A DNA stretch of 64,000 bases from the NCBI GenBank assembly GCA_019633425.1, contig WSUB01000056.1, positions 1 to 64,000 of the forward strand, given 5' to 3'. The position numbers were made by a program, and so were the translations under genes. The stretch is from Tulasnella sp. 424. Its lineage: Eukaryota > Basidiomycota > Agaricomycetes > Cantharellales > Tulasnellaceae. The notes below the pieces were generated by a model, which was not told the origin of the DNA, searched no databases, and saw only the letters and a program-made list of their open reading frames with translations. Shown piece after piece: positions 47,101-59,510 of the stretch; the first letter of the stretch is position 1; every line of letters starts with the position of its first letter.

Positions 47101-50100
47101 GTAGACAAGACATCAAGGCGTAGCTGTGTCGTGGCAGGTGATTCAGTCGAGTTGTCCGAAGGCGACGCATCGCGTTTGAGCAAGGGATCAGCATTTGTAT
47201 GTCCACCGACGAATCGTTTGCGGAGGAGCTACGGAGCAAACTTATCAGCACAAGGTAGGGTTCAATGCACACGGAACGACCAACCTCGAACAAGACTAAA
47301 GGCGTCACAAAGCTTCGGAATCCAGTCCACCATACACGAGCAAACTCTGCCCTATCCACCTTGAACGACTTGCTCTTGCCATCCCTCAGGGGCATCTCTC
47401 CATTATCATCGGCGTGACTGACACCTACGCCATCCAGCCCAGAGACCAAGACGTCGACAAGACGATCCAACGTCCCGCTCTTCACGGTCACCCGCATAGA
47501 AGACTCTACGACTGGAGCGTCGGGGATCAGGAGGCTGTTCCTTTGAGAGATGGATGGCAAGGACGACCTTCGGGATAACCGCATCTGGCTCCCTTTCCGC
47601 TCCAACCGACTGCCGGTATTCAGTCGAATGGAATTTCCGCGTGTGGGGGCCTTGGCGCCATCTGGTTGCGAAGCGTTGGGGAATAGCGAATCCACGAAAC
47701 TCGTCGGTCGGGACTTTCCATCGTCGCGCGGTAGCTTTAATATGAGCTCTCCACCGAAACAAGGTATGAGGGTCTCGTCCAAATCAACCTCGGCGATGTT
47801 ACGCTGGCGAGAAGGAGTCCGAGACTTGGACGATCGAGGGTTGGGATTGGTCAGCTTTTGGACCTGTGCTTCATTGACCTCTGCGCCGGGCACTGGACCA
47901 AGGAGCGTTTCCTTCTTTGTCCGGATTAAGGCATTGCGATCAATCAGCGAGATCGTCGGAAGGGGTTCTGGGAATAGGAGAGGGAGGATCGATTGGGTGG
48001 CGCTGTGGGCTGGTTGAGGTTTCCAGAAATACGGTTGATATTGCCCACGTTGTCGAGACTCGATCGCAAACGACAGAGGGAGCATCTGGTTAATCCTGAG
48101 AACAGTTTCATCGGTTAGGATACATTTTCATACCCCCCCAAAGATGCTGGACTCACGAAGCTAGTCTTGGAGAAGGATCGGCCCTACACCTCCCCCAGAA
48201 CTCCACAAGCGCACTCGTCTCAGAGGAGTGCTGCTTCTGCGACCTCCTCATCGCCGCACACACCTCCCACCGACGGAGCGAGTCTCGCAGCTGCTTTGTG
48301 GCGCCAACGAGCGGCGCAATTCTAAACCGATCAGCTTGTCCCGTTACTCGTGCGCCCTCAACAGCATCCGCCATCGCCCTCCGAAGATCTCCAAACCACA
48401 CCGATATACCCTCTCCTTCCCGCTTCCTCTCGCCTTTCACCCAATCCTCCACGGTCTGACGATCCTGCTCCTCCACGCGCTTCCAGACTTTCTCCAACCG
48501 AACGACAGCAATACAACAAAGCGCGGCCGCGATCGCCCTCCACGAGCATTCGTCCCCGTTGGTCAAACAACGGTCTCCGACTTTGATCCATCGACCTACG
48601 GTTGTAGCTCGAATGTACGTCGATGAGCTCGTACGACTGCCGCTCCCATCAGGACCATCGTCTCCTCTCATCTCCGCCTTGCCAACTTGACCCAATATCA
48701 TGTCCACGACCAAGCGCGTCAGCCAATTCGGCCGGTCATCCGATCCAGAGAACGCAGAAACGAGGTCGGTTGGGGTCCCAGCGGTAAGGAACTCGGATGC
48801 GAGAATGGATTCGCCAAAGGACAGAGAGCGCTGAAACACCGCCAAGCTATCCCCCATGCGTCGATGATCATAGCGGGAGAGGGTATCTCGCGACAAGCCT
48901 TCCTCGGCCAACAACGCAGCGAACTTTGACCGAACGAACGAATCGTTGCTCGCGCTACGCTCGACAGGCGGCCGACCACCGGCTCTCCCCGGACTCGGCG
49001 GGTTCGTAAACGTCGGACTTTGGGGTACAGCAGGAGAGGGCGAAAGCGTGATCGTCGGCACGGACGTCGAGCTCTCCGAAGTCGAAATCTCCAGCGTCTC
49101 CGGCGTTTTCGGTCGAATCATGAGAGCCCTCCACTCCTTGTCGTCTGCAGCTGTGCCGTGCAGCCTCAGATACTCCGCGAGCAACCACTGCAAGCGAGAC
49201 GCGTTGGCGGCTTTCTCCTCCTCCGAAGCACCTCTTTCGAACGAACTCAAGTCTCGCAGGACTTCGGCTTCGAATTTGGACTTCTCCACGAGTGAAGGGA
49301 GGAAGAGAAGCATGGCGGTGACGAACTCCTTCCACTTTGTTTCATCAAAAACGCCGGCGGATTCCTCACTGGCTGCTGCAGATTGCGAAGCTTCTGTCGG
49401 CTCGGTCTCGGCTTCTGCGGCAGCAGGATGAAGCTTGAATGCCGTCGCAAAGACCATTTCGTGGATGAGGGCGTCTGCACTACCACTGACCACTTCCCCA
49501 GCGTCCGATACGACGAGCTCCGCATGCCTAGCTCTACCCCAATAAACGCGCTTCCTTCGACCATCGTCGCGTGCCCGGCCACGAGAGTTTCCTTGTTGAG
49601 CAGCGTCGGATTCGGCGATAGCCTCGGGCTCCTTCGTCATGACCTCAATGGGAGTCGGACCAGTGAGGAACAGGTCCTTAATCTCGGCTGCACGGTCCGC
49701 AGGCGGTTTATAAAAATACAATTTCGTCCCAATGAGCTGAGCCTTGTACGTCTTCCAGCCTTTATCAGACGAGAGTCCTTGCCCGTTGAACTTGGAAGGT
49801 TTGGCGAATCGGTTGACGAACCCGGTGCAGTGGATGATTTGAGAGTTGCGAACTGTGGAGGAAGACGGTTCTGGTTCGGCTTCCACGCTGATAGACGGTG
49901 TACCGCCGGCGGACGTCTGTCTTTCCGCTCGAGGAGAACCGCGCATGTCTGGGGCGTCGGAAGGCGGCGTGCCCATTGTGTTCTGCGACTTGTACGACGA
50001 AGAGCTACCACCTCCAAAGTGGAATGGGAAACTGGCGAGACCGCTGAACGCGCCGCCATGCGATTTGCCCACGTCTTTCTCCACAGAACCTTTCCTCTTA

Positions 50101-51087
50101 TGAGCTAATGGTTCTTGGTTTCGCGATTTGCTTGGGGAAGGCGGAATGAACGTTGGCGGCTTAATGATATTGCTTGGATGGTGTGCTCCGTGCGATTTTG
50201 ACCGCGCATGAGCGTTTGGCGGCGGGTCTACAGCAGGAGGGGCGTCGGTAACGCGGAAAGTGAAGGTCGGAGAAGATGGTGAGTGGGTCATCGAGGGTGA
50301 ATGGGGAGAACCGAGTGGCGGGGGAGCGGTCGTAATAGGCGGGGCGATCTTTGGTACCGTTGTCGCCCTAGAAGGGAAAGGAACTGCAGCAGCTGCTCTA
50401 CCCGGTGAGGGCGAGCCTTTGCGATGGTTGTCCCTTTGAGATCTGCTAGGCGGGACGATGGCAGGAGTGGAAGCATTCTGAGATGTTGACAATACGGGAT
50501 TCGAGGCTGAAGGAGCGGGGCCAGGGGAGGCGAAAGAGGACAGGTCGTCGACTGAACGGGACCATGCCCTCGCACTAGCAACGTTCAAGTCGCCTACATC
50601 TGAAGGTGTCGGGGACTCGTAGTCGTCGATGCGGTCCAAAACGCGCGTGGTCGAGAGATCTAGCACGGATCTGTGGGGGGAGCAGTGGGCATGTATGTGT
50701 TAGTGCCTGAACCTAGTACCGCCAGTCGAAAACGCCACTATCGCTGGCAGAGACGAGGGAAAAAAAAACCACAATCGCGCCCAAGTGGATAAGTACTCAC
50801 TGGCTCGCACCGAGTCCCGCGGGAGGTACTCCAAGTATAGGTCTAGGATCACTTGGACTTGAAATGGTCGGGCGCCGAGTCGACCCAAGTTGCCTCTGGC
50901 GCATGTCGACTGGTGGGGGAGGTTTGGGCGCAGATGTGGTGCGACTGAGCCATCTTGCGGATTTGGTCAGAAAGCCTTGAAATCCTGAGGGAGATGTTGA
51001 GCGAGGGAAGGAGAGGAGGTTTGCTGAATTGGGCGAAGGAGGCGCCTCGAGACCCGCCGTTGATCCTTTCCTCTTTGGAGCAGACAT
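44101..51087 (-). CDS. large PH / RhoGAP signalling protein with RasGEF-like middle region
   Basis: Predicted regulator of Rho-family GTPases, about 2000 residues. Exon 1 (51087 to about 50800) joins to SVLDLSTTRVLDRIDDYES. A long Pro/Ser-rich N-terminal part leads to a first PH-like domain (HCTGFVNRFAKPSKFNGQGL, GWKTYKAQLIGTKLYFYKPP). A central helical region has VRSFVEAAVVSSILSPESRAYARAW, which resembles RasGEF-type helices; this part is less sure. A second PH-like stretch follows (FTIQLDLEDGGRFLLQTVSGTECNKWLQGI). The C-terminal RhoGAP domain reads IPRVVEMCLAEINKRGLQEPGLHRVAGSKSL, with the arginine finger in GLHRVAG, then DIHVVGDCLRQWFRELPESVF and the NHMTPDSLAICFNVTLCKP block. It ends with an acidic tail and stops at 44101. 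GTPase target (Rho1 or Cdc42) cannot be told. Confidence 0.85.
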
Positions 51088-52971
51088 GATGTACGCGCAG
51101 CTTTCAAAAGCCTGCCTTGTTGCAGCAGTAGGTTGAACGGGGCCGGGTAGTTTTGAGAAAGTTGGCTTTGAATGGACAGAATCCTACGTGGTTTATTTCG
51201 GCCCTTGAGGGCTCGGTCGGTTGTTCGGATCTGGACCGAGAGGACGACGAGGTAGGGAAAAGGAAAGAAACCGCGTATCGAGCGGATAGTTTAGTGATAC
51301 AGGGAGGGTATAGGAGGGAGTGAGAGGGAGGAGAGGAGAGGAGAGAGCAGTTGTTGAAGGTTGAGCAAAGGATTTGAGGAAATGGATGGAAAGCCGGAGC
51401 AGGGAAGATCCCTGCACGTCCGGGAACTTTTCTGGGACGCGTCCTGCCTCCTTGATTTTTGTTTTTCTGACTCTACTTTCACCTATTACGGTAATACCAG
51501 GGTCTACCCAGCTTCTTCAGTCGCAATTGTATTTTTGAGCCCCCTTCCCACTCCTTAATCCTTGCTAAACTCAATGCACACCAGCAAGTCACAGAACTCC
51601 ATGATAAGAAACGTTCCAAACGTTCACTTCAACCCATGCGCATGCTATCGAGTTTGACACGTCTCGCATAGGGTTGGAGCTCATGGTGCGTTGCGTGTTG
51701 GGCTGGGGTCGTACGATGCCTCATCAACTTCTCTCGCAAAATCGCTTTCAATTGGCTGCGGGGATTTTACTTTGTAGCTTTGGGAAAACCATCGGCGGCG
51801 TACAGAAAGGCTTCATTAGGCAAAGTACGTATTCCCAGTCGTGCTTCCACTCTCATGCATTTGTGGCTTGCAGTTACTGGGCAGAAGAGAGGGTCAGCTC
51901 TCAGCCGGGCATGCAGCTCATTTATCCCCCTAGTTAACCCTGCCCGATGAGATTGATTGGGCGGAGTTGCAACCAATCATTAAGGACGCACTTCCCCGGC
52001 CCTCTCAGTCGAAAAGGGGCGGTCAAAAGAAAGGCCTTGAGCGCGTTCCCCGCGTCCAGCGCCTCAAAAAAAAAAAAACGCAAACGCAATTCCCAAAAGC
52101 CAAGGAGTCTCGGAACCTCCCGAAAGCGTTAAATTGCTGGCAAACTCGAACCCCTTATATGATAGCCGTCGTCGAGGTCGACTTCTACGAGCAAGGTTGC
52201 ACCTGAAACGTTACTTTAGCGTTGGTTCACTCAAAATCCGACGATCTCCTGGCGCGGACTTTCCGTAGTACATCGCTGACCTCGAACAGCGCGCGCTGCA
52301 CGACCGTCCCCGATGTCTGCCAAGAGAACGCCGGCGTCCCATCGCTATCAGTTCAGGCGTCAATCTTTCCCGAATAGTTCGGCGTCGTTGTCAACGTTCC
52401 CTTTGTAAACGTACCCGATACCGTGTCCGAACGTCGAGTACTCAGCTGTAAACATCCATGACTGTTTTGACGCCCAGGGCACCCCGCAGGAATTCGTCAT
52501 TCTCTTTATGCCGCATGAGCCGTTCTCGTACCTGTCGTCATTTCAGATTAGGAGGAGCGCGTATAACGTGGCACAGCGTGGGTACCAATAATAATACCAT
52601 GGGGCAGTGAGGAAAGTGCCGAGGGTCGGCAGCGATTCCAACGAAAAGCTAGGAGCGTCCACTTTACCGAATCATATCGACCATGCTTCTCCAACTTCGA
52701 GCCCTCTCGCAGTATGTACAGCCTTTTGCGTAGTCCATGCATAGCGATAGCAATCTATTGGCCAATGTGCGCACGCTTCTCGGTGTATAAAAATACCTCT
52801 CCAAGGTCGAGTAATCTGGAAACCCTGCATCTGCACAGCCACCCGACCCCGTTTATTAGGACTGAGACCGGCCAGATTCCCATCTCGTCATCCAGTTGAA
52901 ACCCAAACTCCTCAGAACCACCACCACCAGCCCCCCACCCTTTAGACTTACCAACCTCTTCTCATCAACTC
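51088..52971. other. 1.9 kb divergent intergenic region, no supported gene
   Basis: Promoters of the RhoGAP gene (minus) and the penta-EF-hand gene (plus). G/A-rich tract at 51290-51370 and a 12-nt A run near 52067-52078. Some short open stretches occur at 52200-52560 but they are broken by stops and show no family motif. Confidence 0.55.
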
Positions 52972-54302
52972 ATGGCTTACAATCAATACGGCGGAAACCA
53001 ATACGGTGGACCCCAACGAGGTGGCTACGGCGGCGGTGGCGGTGGCGAGTTGACTTATCACGAGATCAAAAGGAGAGAGGGGGTTAACCCAGATCCTCTA
53101 TTTTGCTTTTGATAGGCTATGGACCAGGTGGCTTCGGAGCGGGAGGAGGAAACTACGGTCCTCCTCCAGGTGCCGATCCTCAGCTCTGGTAAGTGTACGA
53201 TCTCCCATCATGCGTTTTGAGGGCGGTGACACCCCCCGGCGCTATTCCACCCCATAACCCACTGCCGGCTAACGACCGCACCCCGTTCTTCCCATCTCTC
53301 CCACCTGGACTTGGTGCCTTTGTTGTCCATCAAATAGGCAATGGTTCACCACAGTCGATACAGACCGGAGTGGATCAATCGCACCCACTGAACTCCAGCA
53401 AGCTCTCGTCAATGGCGATTGGACTCGTGAGTCCCACCCCCACCCTTCTTCCTTTCCTTTTGTTCCTCCCACTCCCCGACACCGACTCTCCCAGAGATCC
53501 ACCCTGATGATGATCGGCGTCTGAACTATTTTCGTCCTCCCCTCCCCCCGTAGCCTTTGATCTCGATACGGTCAAGCTCCTTATGACCCTCTTCGACACC
53601 GATCGGAGTGGAACAGTCGGCTTTAATGAGTTCCAAGGCCTTTGGAAGTACATCAAAGATTGGCAAGGAGTGAGTGTTTTACTTTTCCCCATCTAATTCG
53701 CCACTCCCATTTGTCGGAAACAACCGAAGATCTAATCATAGAAATCTATGTTTTGATGTACAGGTCTTCAGGCACTTTGACACCGATCGAAGTGGTTCCA
53801 TCGATGGGCAAGAGCTGAACAACGCTCTTCGCCAATTCGGGTACAATTTGAGCCCAGAACTTCTTCGTATGGTTCAGAGAAAGTATAGTAAGTGCACCAC
53901 TTCCCTTTGTTTCCACCCCTTGATCCCCGGGGGTGTTTGAGTTCGGATTGGGGCTCACGAATCTGAACCCCGAAATGGGGTCAGTTCCTCAAGGTTCCAC
54001 TGCTGGTGTTGGCGGTCCCGGAGGCATCACATTCGATCGGTCAGTGTGGCTGCTTGTTTATGTGTACACTTTGCAGGGAGCTAAACTGTTCTCATGCTGA
54101 AATTTGAAATTTAGCTTCGTGCGGTGCTGTGTTGTCATCAAGCAGTTGACTGAAGCGTTCCAGAAGCTGGATCCTTATCATACCGGTAGTGTGACTATGA
54201 ACTATGGTGTGTATCTTTCTTTGTCTCCGATACAGAAAATCATCGTGCTGACGAAATGGTAACGCAGACACCTTCATGCAGACCGTTCTTCAAGCGCCTT
54301 AA
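52972..54302 (+). CDS. penta-EF-hand calcium-binding protein (ALG-2/PEF1-like)
   Basis: Calcium sensor of the penta-EF-hand family (yeast Pef1, animal ALG-2 and peflin), linked to ESCRT/COPII and budding processes. About 190 residues in eight exons. A Gly/Tyr/Gln-rich N-terminus (NQYGGNQYGGPQRGGYGGG) typical of the family is followed by PQLWQWFTTVDTDRSGSIAPTEL (EF1), LMTLFDTDRSGTVGFNEF (EF2), VFRHFDTDRSGSIDGQEL (EF3), a degenerate EF4 around DRFVRCCVVIKQL, and KLDPYHTGSVTMNYDTFMQ (EF5). The first three loops carry all acidic ligands. The stop is at 54300-54302. Intron 1 lies in the Gly codons: either a GC-AG intron (GCGAGT donor) or a weak GT donor (GTGGCG) restores the frame to GYGPGGF. Confidence 0.92.
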
Positions 54303-54476
54303 GAATCGTGTTTCAAGTAGAATCTGTTGAAGTGTCAGAAGCATATCTTTGGATTAAATCTGTATCCCTTCTCCGATCAGGACAACGAATTAATACTACC
54401 TCACTTGCATTTGACCGACGTTATAAAACGCGAGAGATTCTACCAGAGGATCATGGCTTTTTACTGCCTAACTAAA

Positions 54477-56354
54477 CTACGACTGAGCGGCAAACCCATC
54501 CACAAGCGTGATCTTCTTAACATCCCTCATCGGCCATGGTACCTCCTGCTCCCAATGCGTGATAAAGACTGCGGCCTGAGTATCGTCCAACTCGTCCCTC
54601 AGATACTTCCTCGCCACTTCGACCATCCGCTCGTTCATCCCAGCAAACGCCTCATCCAGAATAACCAACTTGGCTTTACTCACTAACGCTCGCATCAACA
54701 AGACGAGGCTCTGTTCCCCTACAGGCAACGTAGCGAACAACTCCTTCTCCCACTCGGCGTTCTTCTTTCCTTCGGCCCCCCACCTTCCCTCCGGCCCAAG
54801 TGCCCCCACCAGCTCGTCAATCCTCTTATCCTCCTCCTCACTTCTGGGACGGTACGTGAAAATCGCATGTAAACCCGTCCCAATCGCATCTCGTACGGTT
54901 AGACCTTGCGGGCCAACGCGTCTTGGGAAGGCGTTGAATAGTTCGGGAGAGACGAAGCCGATTTTCTGTTGGATTTGGATCGTGCTCTGTTTGCGACGTG
55001 GTTTGCCGAATAGTTCGAGGTGGGGTTGGAGGTAAGATTGCGGGTGGTCTCCTGTGAGCATCGAGAGGAGAGTAGTTTTGCCTGAACCTGGATACGGAAA
55101 GGACGAGGCGTCAGCGCTCTCTGGAACGCCAGGCGTGGCCTGCTTGAACAATTCTCCGTACCATTGGCGCCTCTGAGATGCCATCTTTCGCCTTCTCGAA
55201 TCGTCCAGTCGATGCCTTTTAGGACCTAGAGGTATCACGGTGAAGTTGTGAGTAGGAATGTCTCCTCATTAGAGCCGCGGAGAGTACCTTTCGTTCGTGA
55301 TAAGCCACCGTCAAGTTCTTAGTCTCCAAAACTACCTGTCCAGCGGGCTTTGGGGTCGCAGCTGGCTGTTCTTCCGCTTCGGATTGCGGCGTACCCATGA
55401 AGACACTGGACTCGACCGTTGAGAGGACGGCGTCTTTAGGGCCGGTCTGTACGACGTCACCCGAGGCCAAGGCTACGTGCGTCACCCATTCCGGTATGTT
55501 GTCGTGCTTTCGGAGCCCCATGATGATTCGAGGATGTCGGTTGATATGGAGTTCCTGAAGGATTCCGAGGAGGTTGGGTCGTTGCTGGACGTCCAGCCCA
55601 GCTAAGGAAGAGGCCGGGGGTTAGTAAGTAGTTGATGAATAGATAGCGAATTCGAAATACATACTAAGCGGTTCATCCAATAACAACACCTCTGGTCTTC
55701 TCAGCAGACTCTTCACGATATGCGCTCGCCTCGTCTGTCCATTGCTCAGCGCAATGATCGGTAAGTCCAAAAACCGCTCTATATCCAGCCGCTTAGTGAG
55801 CTGAAGAAGGTACTCTTTCGTCTCATGCGGCCCTTCAGCTTCCAGGTACTCTTCTAGCGACTGACGCAAGGTAATTTTATCTTCTTCGCGAACGCCACCG
55901 TAGCGAGCTGTGTAATCGTAGAACCCGCCGCCGGCAACTTGACGGCGAGTGGCAAATGAGGCATAGGCAATGGATGTAAACGGGTCGATGTCTGGGTTGA
56001 GTTGAGTTAGTCGGGGGTATAACCCTCCTAGTGGAGATGGGGCAACCCTCATATGTCCGCGCAGTAACTAATGTGTTGCACCGTCAGGAACCCAAGATGA
56101 CCAAATAGTGCAACCAGGCCCTCACTTACTTCGAAGAGTACCTGTTTCCCATCTCCCAAAATCGCCCACGCCTCTTTCGGATCGTCTTCCATGGTCCAGT
56201 TCAGAGGCTTTTTGTGAACGGGTTTTACGGACCCGAATTGGAACACGTCGCCATTGACGATGCTTAGTAGCGGTTTTGTTGATGTAGCTTGCGTCGAATT
56301 AAACCTCTTTCCCCATGTTGAAGGTGCCAAGACGATGAGTCTTGGAGGCATCAT
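54477..56354 (-). CDS. soluble twin-ATPase ABC protein (YDR061W-like), possibly mitochondrial
   Basis: ABC-type ATPase with two nucleotide-binding domains and no membrane part; about 530 residues in six exons. The N-terminus (MMPPRLIVLAPSTWGKRFNS) is basic and Ser/Thr-rich, as expected for mitochondrial import. NBD1: AWAILGDGKQVLFELL replaces a normal Walker A, but the signature (ALSNGQTRRAHIVKSLL), Walker B (EVLLLDEPLTGLD) and switch His (LRKHDNIPEWVTHV) are present. NBD2: RWHLRGANGSGKTTLLSMLTG is a full Walker A, split by an intron, with LPVGEQSLVLLMRALV as signature and LVILDEAFAGMN as Walker B. So only site 2 looks complete in its P-loop. The start at 56354 is preferred over an upstream ATG at 56606, which would overlap the neighbouring ankyrin gene. 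Confidence 0.85.
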
Positions 56355-56517
56355 GAGAGAGGGAGAGAGCGAGAGCCGGGCCAATACCGGGATGGGAAAA
56401 AACGCCTCATTCCGTTCGGCTATAAAGTCTATGGTCACCCCCGGCCGGCCGATGACTTCATGACTCCCGAGGACCAATTCCCTAACAAGACAGAAAGAAG
56501 CCGACACATAAAGTCCA

Positions 56518-57114
56518 ATGACTCTTGAACCTCCACCACGGCCGACGAACGACGACCTCGAGGACCTGCTTCTTTCCTGCCGGTACGGCGACATCGATGA
56601 TGTCAAGCTGTGGGTGACGGAGTTTGGGACGGAACCCGTCGCGACAGTAAGAGACGAGAACGGGAATACCGTGCTGCATATGACCTGCGGGAATGGGCAC
56701 TTAGGTGAGTCGAAACTCGTGTTATAACTAGGTGAGGTTATTAAAATCCTGATAATCTGCCGACGGGGGGCGCGTTTCTTAGAACTCCTTGACTACCTCC
56801 TCACCATCGTCCCTCCATCCCTTCTCTCCGTTTCCAACAACGCAAAATCGACTCCATTACACTGGGCTACGACAAACAAACAATTACCCGTCGTTCAACG
56901 CCTAGTCGAGTTCCCGGGTGGACCCGGTGCGGCTTTGATCGACCAAAAGAACCAAGCTGGGCTGACGCCTCTCGGGGAGGCGGAGATGCAGGAATGGGAA
57001 GAAGGCGCGAAGTGGCTCGTTGAAAAGATGAGCCTCGATACCACTGGTGGGGGGAAAGAAGTGGATGGAGCGGAGGAGTTGCCTGAAGGAGATGTGGATG
57101 GGGCTGAGAGTTGA
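56518..57114 (+). CDS. small ankyrin-repeat protein (Yar1-like)
   Basis: About 176 residues in two exons (intron from 56705 to about 56782). It starts MTLEPPPRPTNDDLEDLLLSCRYGDIDDVKLWV. Ankyrin repeats follow: DENGNTVLHMTCGNGHLELLDYLL, NNAKSTPLHWATTNKQLPVVQRLVE and QNQAGLTPLGEAEMQEWEEGAKWLVEKM. An acidic C-terminal tail ends GDVDGAES. Size, repeat number and acidic ends fit yeast Yar1, which escorts ribosomal protein Rps3 before assembly; orthology is inferred. It is divergent from the ABC gene, with only about 160 bp between the two starts, so both likely share a promoter. Confidence 0.85.
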
Positions 57115-59510
57115 AGTTGGCGAGGGAGAAGGATGGACATGAAACGCCTTTGGATGAACGGTTGAATTGTTGAAGCGAAGCCGCAGATGACGTTTGTGAG
57201 AGTAGCCTCGAAGAATTTATAGAGATTCGGTGTTCGCAGTGTCTCTCGCGTCGTATTGCAGATCATGAGCGGCTTCTGGTCGGGTTGCCTTCGCTCTTTC
57301 GCTTCTGTCTGCCCCGGGCCGCGGGGAATGTCAGTCTCCAAAGTGTATGAAGCTTCTTCTCCGCTCCGGCGCAGTCGATTACAGGACAGCTCCGTTTGCT
57401 GGACGCAATAACGAAAGTCATTGTACTGGTGGCTTCAAAAGCTCAAAAAGCCACAGCCCGGGCCGGACTTGAACGAGACACCCGCCGCAGCACTCTTGAG
57501 AGCTATATATTATAATGGTTGCTTTATGCGATCGATGCCTTTACGTTATGTTCTCCTGGTGACCTCGGACACGGTGTTGTTTGCTTTTTGAGATCGAAAC
57601 ACGTCGAGAAGCAACTGGTGGCTTGAACGATTCTCCGAGATGCATGTAACAGGATCGACAGGAAGCAGGTCGACGCCACATTCCAAGACACAAGAAGGGA
57701 AGAGCGAGCATGTCTGCAAAGCGAGGAGACGGTTTGCCTCCCGACTCTGGCCGACTAGCTCAATTAACTAAGGAAAGCATGCAACGTGCATAGAGTGGTC
57801 GCGCAATATAAAGAATTCGAGGGTAAGACTGTGAACCTCCGATCCTTTTGCGGACATTCATCCTTTTACGGTCGTCGGTTCCTTGGTGGATTTCTGAGTT
57901 TCGCGCTCTAATATTCGAAATTTCCAACAGAAGCAACGGAGCTCGGCTTCGAAAGCGTGGTAAAGCTTGGTGACTGCGCACGCCTCTATTAATGCGCGCG
58001 TCCTGGACCTGTGAGCGCCTGGTTGCTAAATGGGACCTCGTCGGTATTACTACAAGCTGCGCTCAAAAATTTAACTGATGCCGCTTTTTCATAGCCACCC
58101 AGGCACTCCGGGTAGGCGTCTTATCGTAGGAATGGTCGTGGAATATCGTGTAAATGCCAAGCATGGCTTAAGGGTGACCGGATAATGGGGCCCCGACCTG
58201 TCCGGCGCTGCGCTGAGGTGCTTAGACGGCATTCCGTGATCGATATGACGTCCCCCATGAGTCCATTCGTCATAAGTTTGCCGGTGGAACGAATCGCAGT
58301 TGTCGACCCTTGTAAATCTGGACCTTGAACAAAAATGCCTTGTGATCTCCCGGGTAAGACAAGACCGGGACACTTCAAGCTTGAAGCTATGCTTCTCTTC
58401 CCCAGTGTTTTGTATTGGTCGCTGCACTTGAGAAGCCTCGTGTGTGTGTGTAACGGAAAAGCAAAGAATCCAACACAAAACAGCCGAGTTTAAACGAAAT
58501 GGCGGTGGTGGTCACGTGAGCGGCGGACGTACCCGCGCTTAATGCGGCGATTTCATTCAGCCGGCGCGTTTCCAATCGCTCGCTGCTTTGATGTTCCGGA
58601 AGTCAGTGACGCGTCGTAACCGCCCAGAAATCCCAAATTCCACCTTTTCGCCTACAAAGACTAGAGCACAAAGCACCCGAAGAGATCCCCCCCTTCTTTC
58701 GACTTGCAAGGTTAATTGTACATAATACTCCTTCCAAGCTAATCCCGGATTGGGACCTCCTGGGAAATTCGCGCACCTTGACTACGACTGCCCTGGAAAA
58801 ATGGGATACCCTGAAATTCCTGAAATTCTCCGGATTATTCCTTCTCCCGCCGTCGGGGCTTCTCTCCCGCTGAACACATGGTCCCCACCAATCCCTGCGC
58901 CCCAAACTTCCTAATCGTAAACTGGCGCCGTCTCACCCATGCTGACAAGAATTACCGGAGGCCTGTCGGCGGACTGACGGCTCGACCACTCGCTACTCGT
59001 TAGCAACGTTTCACCGTAAATCTCAATGTTGATGCCGTTTCCCTCTTGGACACTGCTTAGCAAATTTGCTCAGGTTGTTACGCTGACCTGTAAATGGCTT
59101 TTCACCATCGATAAGCACGCGGATGGGTCTCGTCTTTTCTGTCTTCCTCTCAACCCTCCCCACCCACTCTTTTGGTCCCCTTCCCTTCCCTTGCACCACC
59201 CTTAGTCCACCGCTCACTTTTTTCACGGGTGTTTCCTTTGCGCCCCCGCTCGCCGCATACACCGCGCTCCTCTTCAATTTATCTATATATCTCTTACCTC
59301 ACCGCTGCGCGCGCGTTTGCGTGGAAGATCCCTTCTCTCTCTTTTCCCCTCCTTCCCTTCCATCTACAACCCTTCTCTCTTTCTTTCTGTTCCATTTCTG
59401 TTCTTTGTTCTCCCTGCACCTCCCCGACGTACCTATATCCTCGATCCAACGGTTATCACGAGTAAAATTCAAAACCTAACAAAAGCCGACGCGAATTACC
59501 GGCATACACT
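57115..59510. other. 2.4 kb intergenic stretch, no supported gene
   Basis: Open frames are short and lack family features. A tRNA-like T-loop motif at about 57470 was examined and rejected. The last 400 bases (59120-59450) are rich in C and T with long CT tracts, as in promoters of highly expressed basidiomycete genes, and lead to the ATG at 59511. Confidence 0.55.

Noticed and set aside
52200..52560. possible gene remnant with runs of readable codons (plus strand)
   Set aside because: Broken by stops in all frames and not matched to any family; could not be supported.
56049..56606. longer 5' extension of the ABC protein to an ATG at 56606
   Set aside because: Would overlap the start of the ankyrin gene on the other strand and adds a stretch with no homology; the ATG at 56354 begins a plausible targeting sequence.
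57440..57520. tRNA-like T-loop motif (GTTCAAGTCC on the minus strand)
   Set aside because: Arms around the loop do not pair as a T-stem and no anticodon or acceptor stem could be built.
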